Source of the DNA: Gillisia sp. Hel1_33_143
GTDB lineage: Bacteria; Bacteroidota; Bacteroidia; Flavobacteriales; Flavobacteriaceae
Direction of reading: 5' to 3'
Length of the DNA stretch: 64,000 nt
NCBI RefSeq assembly: GCF_900104765.1
Contig: NZ_LT629737.1
Span: 2,790,001 to 2,854,000, forward strand
Shown here: positions 17,555-26,876 of the stretch, one piece after another
Numbering within the stretch: position 1 is the stretch's first letter
Layout of the letters: each line of letters opens with the position of its first letter
Position numbers and translations under genes: made by a program
The notes under the pieces: generated by a model
Told to the model about the DNA's origin: nothing
The model's input: the letters and a program-made list of their open reading frames with translations, nothing else
The model's database searches: none

Positions 17555-18541
17555 ATGCGTAAATTCAGCAATAAAAATCTACAGCTTCTCATATTCACAT
17601 TTTTAGGAATTACTGCAAATGCGCAGTATACCGAAACCATTAATTCAAACAGACCTGGTAATTCTCAAGGGGCATTTTCTGTAGGTACAGGAGTTCTTCA
17701 ATTGGAAGCTGGTGGATATTATGGCAATGACAACCATGAGATACTTGGTACAGATACTAATATTTTGGGTACAGATTATGAATTAAGATATGGTTTCCTA
17801 TTTGAAGCTTTAGAAATAAATCTTAGCGGGTCTTTTCAAGCTGAGACCACAACCATTAAAGTTGGGGCCAACGATGCAGATTACAAAAGAAGCAATTTTA
17901 GAAATAACACTTTAGGAATAAAGTATCTAATTTTTGATCCGTTAAAAAGTATTACTCCAGATAAGGTAGATATTAGAAGCTGGAAAAATAATCAAAAATT
18001 TAAATGGAAAACTTTGATCCCTGCAGTTTCGGCTTATGCAGGAGCCAACTTTTATATGAAGGATAATCCCTTTTTATATGAAGGCGAGGGTCAGATCTCA
18101 CCTAAATTCGCTTTAATTACTCAAAACAACTGGAGAGGCGGTTGGGTTTTGGTTATGAATTTTATTGCTGATAAAATGACAGAAGATTTTCCAACATTTC
18201 AAGGTATTATAACTCTTACACATGCTTTTACTCCACAATTTGCAGGATTTATTGAATATAATGGCCTTATAAGTGATATTTATGCAGATGATCTTGGTAG
18301 ACTTGGCGCTGCCTATTTAATATCAGATGATTTTCAGGTAGATATTTCTGGATTGATGAATTTTAAAGATACCCCATCTCGCTGGCAAGTGGCCGCAGGA
18401 ATTTCTTATCGATTAGATATGCATAAAAAAGATGAATTCTTAGATGATTCTTTTGAAGGTTCCCGACGAAGAAAAAGAACAGAAGAAATGCAAAATAAAG
18501 CGGCTAAAGATGCTCCCGCTTCTTCTACTGACAAAGAATAA
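17555..18541 (+). CDS. outer-membrane transporter-like protein (phenol MetA-degradation family)
   Basis: 328 residues. The N-terminal signal sequence ends near ITANAQ. The mature part opens with NSNRPGNSQGAFSVGTGVLQLEAGG, the usual start of the 'MetA pathway of phenol degradation' beta-barrel family. Alternating hydrophobic strands run through to a basic C-terminal tail (about residues 300-328). These proteins are predicted outer-membrane channels; the substrate here is unknown. Monocistronic: -7 box upstream, strong terminator downstream. Confidence 0.8.
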   Translation: MRKFSNKNLQLLIFTFLGITANAQYTETINSNRPGNSQGAFSVGTGVLQLEAGGYYGNDNHEILGTDTNILGTDYELRYGFLFEALEINLSGSFQAETTTIKVGANDADYKRSNFRNNTLGIKYLIFDPLKSITPDKVDIRSWKNNQKFKWKTLIPAVSAYAGANFYMKDNPFLYEGEGQISPKFALITQNNWRGGWVLVMNFIADKMTEDFPTFQGIITLTHAFTPQFAGFIEYNGLISDIYADDLGRLGAAYLISDDFQVDISGLMNFKDTPSRWQVAAGISYRLDMHKKDEFLDDSFEGSRRRKRTEEMQNKAAKDAPASSTDKE

Positions 18542-18561
18542 ACATACATTTCAAGAAAATA

Positions 18562-18590
18562 AAAAAGCCCATCAAATTGATGGGCTTTTT
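18562..18590. terminator. palindromic bidirectional terminator
   Basis: A near-perfect palindrome centred on 18576, AAAAAGCCCATCAA/TTGATGGGCTTTTT, between two convergent genes (17555-18541 and 18611-19870). T-runs exist on both strands. Confidence 0.85.
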
Positions 18591-18610
18591 CTATTTATAA
18601 GCTTGTAAAT

Positions 18611-19870
18611 CTATTGCTCTGTAGAAGCTGTAATAGCTGCAGACAATCTTTTATAAGTTCCGTTTTCCAGACGCTCTCTAATTGTAGAAAAGGCTTCTAA
18701 GGTCTCTTCTATGTCTTGTAGCGTATGAGTTGCTGTAGGTATCATTCTTAAAAGGATTAATCCTTTAGGAATTACAGGATATACTACTATAGAACAGAAA
18801 ACCCCATGATTTTCTCTAAGGTCTTTTACAAGCGCCATAGCTTCAGGAATACTTCCTTTTAAATAAACCGGAGTTACACAACTTTGAGTAGTTCCTATAT
18901 CAAATCCTTTAGCTTTTAATCCATTCTGTAAAGCATTTACATTCTCCCAAAGCTTATTCTTAAGTTCTGGCATGGTTTTAAGCATCTCAAGCCTTTTGCG
19001 AGCACCAACTACCAATTGCATCTGTAAAGACTTTGCGAACATTTGTGAGCGCAAGTTATATTTAAGATAATCCATGATCTCTTTGTCTCCAGCAATAAAT
19101 GCTCCGGTACTGGCCATAGATTTTGCAAAAGTTGCAAAATAAACATCAATATCATCCTGTACCCCTTGCTCTTCTCCAGCACCTGCTCCTGTAGCACCTA
19201 AAGTTCCAAAACCATGAGCATCATCAACAAAAAGTCTGAAATTATATTTTTTCTTAAGTTCAACTATTTCTCGAAGTTTCCCTTGTTCTCCTCGCATTCC
19301 AAAAACTCCTTCAGAGATCAATAAGATTCCTCCACCGGTTTGTTCTGCAATTTTAGTAGCACGTTGCAAGTTCTTTTCGATACTTTCCATATCGTTATGC
19401 TTATATGTAAATCTTTGACCAAGGTGTAATCTTACACCATCAATGATACATGCATGTGCGTCTACGTCATAAACTATAACATCTGCTTTAGATACTAAAG
19501 CATCTATAGTAGATACCATTCCCTGATATCCAAAATTAAGAAGATATGATGCTTCTTTACTTACAAATTCCGCAAGCTCTTCCTGTAATTTTTCGTGAAG
19601 ATCTGTATGCCCGCTCATCATTCTAGCTCCCATAGGATAGGCAGAACCATAATCTGCTGCTGCCTGAGCATCTACTTTACGAACTTCAGGATGATTAGCT
19701 AAACCTAGATAATCGTTAATACTCCAAGTTATAACCTCTTGCCCTCTAAACTTCATTCGGTTTGAAATTGGTCCTTCAAGCTTTGGAAATACAAAATATC
19801 CTTCTGCTTGTTCAGCCCATTTTCCTAAAGGCCCTTTGTCCTTATATATTTTATCAAATAAATCTCTCAT
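18611..19870 (-). CDS. alpha-oxoamine synthase family PLP enzyme, probable cysteate (or serine) fatty acyltransferase
   Basis: 419 residues from ATG 19870. PLP-fold motifs: H139 in YDVDAHACI, D216/H219 in VDDAHGFG, and the Schiff-base lysine K250 in ATFAKSMASTGAF. This family joins an amino acid to an acyl thioester with loss of CO2 (serine palmitoyltransferase, KBL, BioF). A cysteine-synthase-like gene lies upstream on the same strand, so I infer the sulfonolipid route of Bacteroidota, cysteate plus acyl-ACP to 3-ketocapnine. Serine palmitoyltransferase is the alternative. The longer frame from TTG 19894 is rejected because its first codon lies inside the -7 box. Confidence 0.8.
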   Translation of the reverse strand: MRDLFDKIYKDKGPLGKWAEQAEGYFVFPKLEGPISNRMKFRGQEVITWSINDYLGLANHPEVRKVDAQAAADYGSAYPMGARMMSGHTDLHEKLQEELAEFVSKEASYLLNFGYQGMVSTIDALVSKADVIVYDVDAHACIIDGVRLHLGQRFTYKHNDMESIEKNLQRATKIAEQTGGGILLISEGVFGMRGEQGKLREIVELKKKYNFRLFVDDAHGFGTLGATGAGAGEEQGVQDDIDVYFATFAKSMASTGAFIAGDKEIMDYLKYNLRSQMFAKSLQMQLVVGARKRLEMLKTMPELKNKLWENVNALQNGLKAKGFDIGTTQSCVTPVYLKGSIPEAMALVKDLRENHGVFCSIVVYPVIPKGLILLRMIPTATHTLQDIEETLEAFSTIRERLENGTYKRLSAAITASTEQ

Positions 19871-19891
19871 AGATCTTTTATTTACGAATTG

Positions 19892-19899
19892 CAAAAGTA
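19892..19899 (-). promoter_or_regulatory. -7 box of the acyltransferase gene
   Basis: The minus strand reads TACTTTTG followed by C. It places transcription start near 19885 and the ATG at 19870, giving a leader of about 15 bases and excluding the longer TTG start. Confidence 0.55.
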
Positions 19900-19956
19900 G
19901 TTAAATACAACTCAATTTTAAAAAATAATCTTAATTGCTCCAGAAGCAATAAAAGT

Positions 19957-19986
19957 AAAAGCACCCTGTAAGATAAGGATGCTTTT
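19957..19986 (-). terminator. terminator of the cysteine-synthase-like gene
   Basis: An imperfect hairpin, AAAAGCACCCT/AGGATGCTTTT with one mismatch, 30 bases after the stop at 20016 and followed by T-rich sequence on the minus strand. It separates this gene from the acyltransferase, so the pair are two transcripts. Confidence 0.55.
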
Positions 19987-20015
19987 TGTTATTATGTATA
20001 CAGAAATGAATTCAT

Positions 20016-21056
20016 TTACTTTATAAACTCTATACGCTCTGTCTCTGCAGAGTTTTTAGTATCAAAAAAACCTTGCTCTGTCATCCAATCATCACTAAAA
20101 ACCTTGCTCATATATCTAGAACCATGATCTGGAAATATTACTACTACATTAGAATTTTCGTCAAATTCTCCCTCCGCATTCAATTGCTTTAAGCCTTGCA
20201 TTGCTGCACCACTGGTGTATCCAACGAATAAACCTTCTGTTTTAGCAAGTTCTCTAGCAGTATGAGCACTTTCCTCATCTGTTACCTTTACAAATTTGTC
20301 TATTATATCAAAATCTGTTGCACTTGGGATCAAGTTTTTCCCAAGTCCTTCTATTCTATAAGGATAGATCTCATTAGAATCAAATTCTTTAGTTTCGTGG
20401 TATTTTTTCAACACAGAGCCAAAAGCATCAATTCCTATAACCTTAATATTTGGATTTTGTTCCTTCAAAAATCTAGCAGTACCAGAAATAGTACCTCCTG
20501 TTCCACTACAAGCCACTAAATGTGTGATCTTTCCTTCAGATTGTTTCCAAATCTCAGGCCCTGTAGAGTTGTAATGAGCATCCATATTCAGCTCGTTAAA
20601 GTATTGATTAATGTACACAGAACCTTTACGTTCTTCGTGTAATCTTCGAGCTACCTGATAGTAAGATCTAGGATCATCAGCAGAAACATTAGCAGGACAA
20701 ACATAAACTTTTGCCCCCATAGTTTTAAGCATATCTATCTTATCCTTAGAGGATTTAGAACTAACAGCAAGAATGCACTCATAACCCTTAATAATACTCA
20801 CCATTGCAATACTAAAACCGGTATTCCCAGAAGTAGTTTCAATAATAGTATCACCAGGCTTTAATATTCCCTTTTTTTCTGCCTCTTCAATAATATAAAG
20901 TGCAATTCTATCTTTTGTAGAATGTCCTGGGTTAAAAGCTTCCACCTTTGCAGCGAATGAGCCTTTAAAATCTTTAGTTATAGAGTTTAAATGTATCAAC
21001 GGGGTCTTCCCTATTAATTGCAATACATTGTCATAAACCTGTATCTCTTCTTTCAT
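20016..21056 (-). CDS. cysteine synthase/CBS-type PLP enzyme, probable cysteate synthase
   Basis: 346 residues, fold type II PLP enzyme. Lysine K48 in [15 protein letters not shown], the phosphate/substrate loop TSGNTG at 75-80 and the glycine loop SGTGGTISG are clear. The C-terminus is longer than that of CysK. The family replaces a leaving group on a serine derivative with a sulfur nucleophile. The adjacent acyltransferase suggests it makes L-cysteate (activated serine plus sulfite) for sulfonolipids, as known for Bacteroidota cysteate synthases; plain cysteine or cystathionine synthesis cannot be excluded. No heme or CBS domain is seen. Confidence 0.8.
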   Translation of the reverse strand: MKEEIQVYDNVLQLIGKTPLIHLNSITKDFKGSFAAKVEAFNPGHSTKDRIALYIIEEAEKKGILKPGDTIIETTSGNTGFSIAMVSIIKGYECILAVSSKSSKDKIDMLKTMGAKVYVCPANVSADDPRSYYQVARRLHEERKGSVYINQYFNELNMDAHYNSTGPEIWKQSEGKITHLVACSGTGGTISGTARFLKEQNPNIKVIGIDAFGSVLKKYHETKEFDSNEIYPYRIEGLGKNLIPSATDFDIIDKFVKVTDEESAHTARELAKTEGLFVGYTSGAAMQGLKQLNAEGEFDENSNVVVIFPDHGSRYMSKVFSDDWMTEQGFFDTKNSAETERIEFIK

Positions 21057-21159
21057 AAATGAAATTCTTTTGCAACTTTAGTTTGTTTCTCCATTATTCT
21101 AAAAAACTTAAAATAATCTTAATCACAAAAACCGCCCAAAGTTACGGGAAATTTTTTAA

Positions 21160-23220
21160 TTATAAGGTAATTCCTTCAAGGTCCAATAAAAAGGCATACT
21201 CTTCAGCTACCTCTTTCAAGGCTTCAAATCTTCCAGAAGCGCCTCCGTGGCCTGCATCCATATTGGTATGGAACAGTAATAAGTTATCATCTGTTTTCTT
21301 TTCTCTTAGCTTAGCAACCCATTTTGCCGGTTCCCAATACTGTACTTGAGAGTCGTGCAATCCAGTTGTAACAAGCATATTTGGATAGTCCTGACTTTTA
21401 ACATTATCATAAGGCGAGTATGTTAGCATATAATCATAATATTCTTTATCATTAGGATTCCCCCATTCATCATACTCACCTGTGGTTAATGGAATACTAT
21501 CATCTAACATGGTAGTTACAACATCTACAAAAGGAACTGCAGCAATAATACCATTGTATAATTGTGGCGCCATATTTATAATAACCCCCATCAATAATCC
21601 ACCTGCAGATCCACCCATGGCATACAGATGTTTATTAGATGTATAGTTTTGATCTATTAAATATTTGGAAACATCTATAAAATCTGTAAAAGTATTTCTC
21701 TTCTGAAGTAATTTTCCTTCTTCATACCATTTTCTTCCTAGGTACTCACCCCCTCTTATATGTGCAATTGCATAGATAAATCCTCTATCCAACAAACTTA
21801 ACCTTGTAGTAGAAAAATAAGGATCTATAGTAGATCCATAAGAGCCATAGGCATACTGTAATAATGGATTAGATCCATCTTTCTTAATACCTTTTTTATA
21901 AATCAATGAAACCGGAATTTTAGTTCCGTCTTCTGCATCTGCCCAAATTCGTTCTGTTTGATAATTATCTTTATCGAAATTACCTCCTAAAACCTCTTGC
22001 TCTTTAAGAACGGTTTTCTCTTTGGTAGCCATATTAAAATCAACTACAGAGGTAGGCGTATTTAAGGAATTATAAGTATACCTTAAAATATCAGTCTCAA
22101 AATCTGGATTTATACTGGTATAAGCAGTGTAAGTTTCATTATCAAAAGGAACAAAAAAGCTTTCTCCAGTATCCCATCTTGTGATCTTTATTTTATTGAG
22201 TCCGTTATTACGCTCACTCACCACTAAATAATCTTCAAAAATATCTATATCCTCGAGTAGATAATCATCTCTATGTGGAATTACCTCTTCCCAATACTGA
22301 ATTTCTGTATCGGTAACAGGTGTTTTCATCAATTTAAAATTAATCGCTCCACCCTCATTGGTAAGAACATAAAAATGATCTTTATAATGACTTATTCCAT
22401 ATTCCAAACCTCTTACTCTAGATTGAAAGACTTTGAATTCTCCCTCTGGATCATTAGCGTCCAAAATTCTATATTCACTAGTTAAGGTGCTGTGAGATCC
22501 TATAATTAAATATTCCTGAGATTTAGATTTGTAGATGTAGGTATTAAAAGTTTCATCATGCTCTTCATAAACCAAAACATCATGTTTAGGATCTGTTCCC
22601 AGAATGTGTTTAAAGATCTGGTTAGATCTTAAAGTTTGTTCATCTTTCTTGGTGTAATAAAGTGTTTTATTATCATTAGCCCAAGTTGAACCTCCGGTGG
22701 TGGTATGAATTTCTTCTTTTAACAGTTCCCCAGATTCAAGATCTTTTATTCTGATTGTGTACTTTCTTCTACTTACGGTATCTACACCAAAAGCTATCAA
22801 TTTATTATCCGGGCTCACATTTAAACCACCCAGACTATAATAATCAAAACCTTCAGCCATTAAATTAACATCAAAGAGAATATCTTCTGAAGTTTCTAAG
22901 GTTTCCTTTTTTCTAGAATAGACAGGATAGTCCTTTCCTTTTTCAAATCTGGTTAAATACCAATATCCATGTAGCTTGTAAGGTACAGAAGAGTCGTCTT
23001 CTTTTATTCTACCCTTCATCTCTTTAAAAAGACTTTTCTGAAATGCTGCGGTGTGAGCCGTCATCATATCATTATATTCATTTTCATTTTCAAGATAATT
23101 AATTACTGCAGGGTTCTCCCTATCATTCATCCAGTAATACTCATCTATCCTCGTTTCATTATGAGCTTGAAGCTCTTTCACTTTTTTAAGAGCCTGAGGG
23201 GCTAGAATTTCTTTTTTCAA
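21160..23220 (-). CDS. S9 family prolyl oligopeptidase / oligopeptidase B-like
   Basis: 686 residues from TTG 23220. An N-terminal seven-bladed propeller region is followed by an alpha/beta-hydrolase domain with nucleophile Ser in AMGGSAGGLLMG, Asp in TTGLHDSQVQYWEP and His in DAGHGGASGR. No signal peptide is visible, so it is probably cytoplasmic and cleaves short peptides. The frame stays open upstream to ATG 23313, but a -7 box at 23243-23250 lies inside that extension. The TTG start also gives a typical family N-terminus (KKEILAPQALKKVKEL). Confidence 0.85.
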   Translation of the reverse strand: MKKEILAPQALKKVKELQAHNETRIDEYYWMNDRENPAVINYLENENEYNDMMTAHTAAFQKSLFKEMKGRIKEDDSSVPYKLHGYWYLTRFEKGKDYPVYSRKKETLETSEDILFDVNLMAEGFDYYSLGGLNVSPDNKLIAFGVDTVSRRKYTIRIKDLESGELLKEEIHTTTGGSTWANDNKTLYYTKKDEQTLRSNQIFKHILGTDPKHDVLVYEEHDETFNTYIYKSKSQEYLIIGSHSTLTSEYRILDANDPEGEFKVFQSRVRGLEYGISHYKDHFYVLTNEGGAINFKLMKTPVTDTEIQYWEEVIPHRDDYLLEDIDIFEDYLVVSERNNGLNKIKITRWDTGESFFVPFDNETYTAYTSINPDFETDILRYTYNSLNTPTSVVDFNMATKEKTVLKEQEVLGGNFDKDNYQTERIWADAEDGTKIPVSLIYKKGIKKDGSNPLLQYAYGSYGSTIDPYFSTTRLSLLDRGFIYAIAHIRGGEYLGRKWYEEGKLLQKRNTFTDFIDVSKYLIDQNYTSNKHLYAMGGSAGGLLMGVIINMAPQLYNGIIAAVPFVDVVTTMLDDSIPLTTGEYDEWGNPNDKEYYDYMLTYSPYDNVKSQDYPNMLVTTGLHDSQVQYWEPAKWVAKLREKKTDDNLLLFHTNMDAGHGGASGRFEALKEVAEEYAFLLDLEGITL

Positions 23221-23242
23221 TTGCTTGTAATTTATGCTGGTG

Positions 23243-23250
23243 CAAAGGTA
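23243..23250 (-). promoter_or_regulatory. -7 box that decides the S9 peptidase start
   Basis: The minus strand reads TACCTTTG followed by CACC, a strong -7 match. Transcription would start near 23237, so codons upstream of that cannot be used. A TTG lies 25 bases upstream of the box, slightly beyond the usual -33 spacing. Confidence 0.6.
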
Positions 23251-23313
23251 AAGCTTCCTAACAAAATAACTAAGACAATGGGCACAATTAGCTGATTTAT
23301 CCATTGAATTCAC

Positions 23314-23321
23314 TAATTTTG
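23314..23321 (+). promoter_or_regulatory. -7 box for ybaB
   Basis: TAATTTTG, consensus TAnnTTTG, 27 bases before the ATG at 23348. Confidence 0.45.
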
Positions 23322-23347
23322 AAGCTCAATATTTAAAAATAAAATTT

Positions 23348-23671
23348 ATGTTTGGAGATATGATGGGGATGATGAATAAAATCAAAGAAACCCAACAAAA
23401 AGTAGAAGAAACAAAAGAGCGTTTAAAAACTGTTCTAATAGATGAACAATCTGCAGATGGTCTTCTTAAGATCACTATTACTGCTACCAGAGAGATTAGA
23501 AATGTTTCTATTGCAGATGAGCTGATGGAAGACAAAGAGCAACTAGAAGATTACCTAGTTCTTACTTTGAACAAAGCCATTAATAGAGCACATGAAATTA
23601 ATGAAACAGAATTAGCGGCAGTAGCTAAAGATGGAATGCCGGATATTCCTGGGTTGGATATGTTCAAATAA
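23348..23671 (+). CDS. nucleoid-associated protein, YbaB/EbfC family
   Basis: 107 residues. It opens [20 protein letters not shown], followed by an amphipathic helix and a small beta core with [20 protein letters not shown], and ends [11 protein letters not shown]-like ([12 protein letters not shown]). This is the YbaB/EbfC DNA-binding dimer family. Unlike many bacteria, it is not next to dnaX or recR here (dnaX lies at 53.7 kb). It is divergent from the S9 peptidase and followed directly by a strong hairpin. Confidence 0.9.
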   Translation: MFGDMMGMMNKIKETQQKVEETKERLKTVLIDEQSADGLLKITITATREIRNVSIADELMEDKEQLEDYLVLTLNKAINRAHEINETELAAVAKDGMPDIPGLDMFK

Positions 23672-23674
23672 AAT

Positions 23675-23700
23675 AAAAGCCGGTTTAATAACCGGCTTTT
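23675..23700. terminator. bidirectional hairpin between ybaB and the threonine aldolase gene
   Basis: AAAAGCCGGTT/AACCGGCTTTT, an 11-base stem with a 4-base loop. It is flanked by T-rich sequence on both strands between convergent genes. Confidence 0.85.
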
Positions 23701-23716
23701 TAATTTTATATTCTCT

Positions 23717-24748
23717 TTATAAACTGATGTTATCTAGAACTTTTAAGAATCTTTGGTGACTTTCTTCAGGATAATCATGATGTGTAACTATCCTTAATTT
23801 TCCATGTCCCATATTACTTATTCTAATATTTTCCTTTTGTAGTTGCTCCATAAAACTCTTTTCATAGGAAGCGTCTTTTAAATAAAAAATAATGATATTG
23901 GTTTCTACAGGCTCAACTTCATGAATATATTCTTGTCCTCTTAGAGATCTGGCGATATCATCTGCACGCTTATGATCTTGCTCAAGTCTTTCAACATGAT
24001 TATCTAAAGCATAAATTCCAGCAGCTGCCATAAATCCCATTTGACGCATCCCACCTCCAAGAACTTTACGAACTCTAATCGCATTTTTCATAAGGTCTTT
24101 ATTTCCTATTAATACAGAGCCCATAGGGGTACCCAAACCTTTAGATAAACAAACAGAAATGGTATCAAATAACTTCCCGAAATCTTTGGGGTCTTGCTTT
24201 TTAGCAACTATCGCATTAAATAATCTTGCACCATCCAAGTGCAATCCTAAGCCATGCGTATTACAAACTTTTCTAATCTCTTTGATGGTCTCTAGATCAT
24301 AACACGCTCCTCCTCCTTTGTTAGTAGTATTTTCAAGACATACCAAACTAGTAAGTGGGCTATGATAAAAATCTGGTGGATTGATGCTTTCTTCTACGAG
24401 ATCTGCGGTTATCAAACCTCTATTTCCATCTACTAACTTACAGGAAACACCACTATTAAAGGAAACTCCTCCCCCTTCGTAATTGTACACATGTGCCCAT
24501 TTATCGCAAATTAATTGCTCTGCGGGCTGGGTATGTAATTTAATGGCTGCCTGATTGGCCATACTTCCGGTAGGAAAAAATAAAGCTTCATCCATACCAA
24601 ACATCTTGGCTAATTTTTCTTCTAATGCATTAACCGTAGGATCTTCCTTATAAACATCATCCCCAACTTTAGCACTTAGAATTGCTTGTAACATTCCTTT
24701 TGTAGGTCTGGTTACCGTATCACTTCTTAGATCTATTTCTATTGACAT
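23717..24748 (-). CDS. low-specificity L-threonine aldolase-type PLP enzyme
   Basis: 343 residues from ATG 24748. It opens with MSIEIDLRSDTVTRPTKGML, the family start. FFPTGSMANQAAIK, LHLDGARLFNA and the PLP-lysine segment SVCLSKGLGTPMGSVLIG follow. It cleaves threonine or allo-threonine to glycine and acetaldehyde; other beta-hydroxy amino acids are possible substrates. ATGs at 24781 and 24751 are also in frame; 24748 is chosen because relatives begin just before IDLRSDTVT. Monocistronic and convergent with ybaB. Confidence 0.85.
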   Translation of the reverse strand: MSIEIDLRSDTVTRPTKGMLQAILSAKVGDDVYKEDPTVNALEEKLAKMFGMDEALFFPTGSMANQAAIKLHTQPAEQLICDKWAHVYNYEGGGVSFNSGVSCKLVDGNRGLITADLVEESINPPDFYHSPLTSLVCLENTTNKGGGACYDLETIKEIRKVCNTHGLGLHLDGARLFNAIVAKKQDPKDFGKLFDTISVCLSKGLGTPMGSVLIGNKDLMKNAIRVRKVLGGGMRQMGFMAAAGIYALDNHVERLEQDHKRADDIARSLRGQEYIHEVEPVETNIIIFYLKDASYEKSFMEQLQKENIRISNMGHGKLRIVTHHDYPEESHQRFLKVLDNISL

Positions 24749-24826
24749 CATTGTTAAAATTTCTTTTACTATTACATTCATTTTGAGCCAAATAAAATCT
24801 ATATATAGATTCTTAACTCTTCAGTT

Positions 24827-24834
24827 TAAATTTG
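24827..24834 (+). promoter_or_regulatory. possible -7 box upstream of prfB
   Basis: TAAATTTG fits TAnnTTTG but lies 128 bases before the prfB start. A closer box could exist near TATTTTTA (about 24936). Weak. Confidence 0.3.
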
Positions 24835-24961
24835 GCATAAAAATTAAGTAATTACACCGCATTATGCTGAGCTAATTTCTTTGCCTAAATCTATAAAATT
24901 ATCGTTAAATACTTTCCTGAAGCCACCTTTAATTCTATTTTTACATCTAAAACACACTATT

Positions 24962-26060
24962 ATGACTACAACAGATAATATAAAGGAACTCAAAGATCGC
25001 CTGGTTGCGTTAAGGAGGTATCTTTGACGTTGATGCCAAACAAATAGAAATCACCAATTTAGAAGAAAAGACTTTTGCTCCAGATTTTTGGGATGATCCT
25101 AAAAAGGCTGAGTTAATGATGCGCGAACTAAACACTGAAAAGAAGTGGGTAGATGACTATCATACAGCAGAAACTTTGGTTGAAGATCTTGAAGTGATCT
25201 TTGAATTTTATAAAGAGAAAGAAGCTACTGCAGAAGATGTAGCATCTAGACATACCAAAGCATTAGAGGTTATTGAAAATATGGAGTTTAAGAATATGCT
25301 TTCTGAGGAAGGTGATAGCTTAAGTGCCGTACTGCAAATAACTGCCGGAGCTGGAGGTACAGAAAGTTGTGATTGGGCAGAGATGCTTATGCGCATGTAT
25401 CTTATGTGGGCAGAAAAGCATGGTTATAAAATAAAAGAGCTTAACTATCAGGCTGGAGAAGTTGCAGGTATAAAAACTGTAACTCTAGAGATTGATGGAG
25501 ATTTTGGTTTTGGTTGGCTTAAGGGAGAAAATGGCGTTCACCGCTTGGTAAGAATTTCCCCTTTTGACAGCAACGCTAAAAGACATACTTCATTTGCCTC
25601 TGTATATGTATATCCTCTTGCAGATGATACTATAGAGATAGACATCAATCCTTCAGACATATCTTGGGAAACCATGAGATCTTCCGGAGCCGGAGGTCAA
25701 AATGTTAATAAGGTTGAAACTGCCGTTAGACTTAAGCACGCCCCTTCCGGTATTGTAATAGAAAATTCTGAGACTCGATCTCAGTTAGAAAACAAAACCA
25801 AGGCTATGCAGCTATTAAAAAGTCAGCTTTACGAGATCGAACTTCAAAAACAGCAAGCTCAACGAAGAGAGATAGAAGACTCTAAGATGAAGATAGAATG
25901 GGGATCTCAGATAAGAAATTATGTAATGCATCCTTATAAACTTGTAAAAGACGTTAGGACAGCTCAAGAATCTGGTAATGTAGAAGCTATTATGAATGGT
26001 GATATAGACCAATTCTTAAAAGCGTATTTAATGATGATGGGGCAACGGCATGAAGATTGA
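24962..26060 (+). CDS. prfB: peptide chain release factor 2, with programmed +1 frameshift
   Basis: Two frames: 24962-25024 (21 codons) and 25026-26060, joined by a +1 shift that skips T25025 to give 365 residues, the normal RF2 length. The shift site is the classic one: AGGAGG (25013-25018), then TAT CTT TGA C, where low RF2 lets the ribosome slip at CTT and bypass the in-frame TGA. The catalytic GGQ lies in RSSGAGGQNVNKVETAVRL. It releases peptides at UGA and UAA. The gene is therefore intact and autoregulated. An ArsC-like gene follows after 62 bases. Confidence 0.96.
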
Positions 26061-26122
26061 TTTAAAACTGATCTATTACAAACTAAAGTGAAATTTATTA
26101 CGTATTTTAAAGCCAAGAATTA

Positions 26123-26482
26123 ATGGGAATACTTACAATTTATCACAATCCAAGATGTTCAAAATCTAGAGAAGGTCTTGAACTCATCAAAAATTCTGGA
26201 AAAGAATTTAAGATTAGAGAGTATTTAAAGGAACTATTAACAGAAGAAGAACTCAAAAAATTATTAGATAAATTACAGATCGAGCCCCAAATGTTGATAA
26301 GAGTTAACGAGAAAATTTGGAAAGATAACTTCAAAGATAAAAATTTTGAAAACCCTGAATTGATCAAGATTATGGTTGAGAATCCAAAGCTTATAGAAAG
26401 ACCTATAGTTGAAGACGATCTTCTTGCTGTAATTGGAAGACCTCCTTCCAACATTCAATACTTACTAAAAGATACTTTATAA
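26123..26482 (+). CDS. ArsC/Spx-family thioredoxin-fold protein, arsenate reductase-like
   Basis: 119 residues. It opens with an ArsC-family active-site segment, IYHNPRCSKSREGLELIK (Cys12), has REYLKELLTEEELKKLL in the middle, and ends with LIERPIVEDDLLAVIGRPP, which holds the conserved Arg-Pro. It would reduce arsenate with glutaredoxin or glutathione-like thiols, or be a YfgD-like relative without that activity. No arsenic-resistance neighbours are present, so a housekeeping thiol role is equally likely. Same strand as prfB and the next small gene. Confidence 0.88.
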   Translation: MGILTIYHNPRCSKSREGLELIKNSGKEFKIREYLKELLTEEELKKLLDKLQIEPQMLIRVNEKIWKDNFKDKNFENPELIKIMVENPKLIERPIVEDDLLAVIGRPPSNIQYLLKDTL

Positions 26483-26501
26483 TAAACTAAATCATCAAAT
26501 C

Positions 26502-26876
26502 ATGAAACTACAAAACAGACTCCTTTTATTAGGATTATCCACGCTGCTGGTTGGGGGATTTGTTTATACGCATATTTTCTTACACCGCAGAAATAGAAAA
26601 GATCTTGAAGATATTGCTAAAGAAATTGCACTTAATTGGAAAGATACATTAAGCTTAACAGAAGAACAATCTCTTCAATTAGAAGATATTATTGTGGAGT
26701 ACACCATCAGAAAAAATGAGATCATTAATGGTGAACATAGTACCAATAAGATACAGCGTTTACAAAAGGTACAATCAAAAGAGCACAGAAGACTAAGAAA
26801 ATTGATGAGTCCAGATCAATTTGATGCGTACGTAGGAATAAATAAAAAAATTCCGAACCGCATTATGGATTCATAA
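26502..26876 (+). CDS. small membrane-anchored helical protein, function unknown
   Basis: 124 residues. One N-terminal hydrophobic segment (about residues 6-26) is followed by a basic stretch (HRRNRKDLEDIAKE) and long amphipathic helices with LSLTEEQSLQLEDIIVEYT and LRKLMSPDQFDAYV. The 'TEEQ...L' and 'MSPDQF' spacing recalls Spy/CpxP-like periplasmic helical proteins, but this is only a resemblance. It follows the ArsC-like gene after 19 bases. Confidence 0.7.
   Translation: MKLQNRLLLLGLSTLLVGGFVYTHIFLHRRNRKDLEDIAKEIALNWKDTLSLTEEQSLQLEDIIVEYTIRKNEIINGEHSTNKIQRLQKVQSKEHRRLRKLMSPDQFDAYVGINKKIPNRIMDS

Noticed and set aside
19871-19894. TTG start at 19894 for the acyltransferase gene
   Set aside because: The TTG overlaps the -7 box TACTTTTG and cannot be in the mRNA; ATG 19870 is used.
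24962-25030. Apparent in-frame stop and frameshift at the start of prfB
   Set aside because: This is the known programmed +1 frameshift site of RF2, with internal AGGAGG and CTT TGA C; the gene is not a pseudogene.
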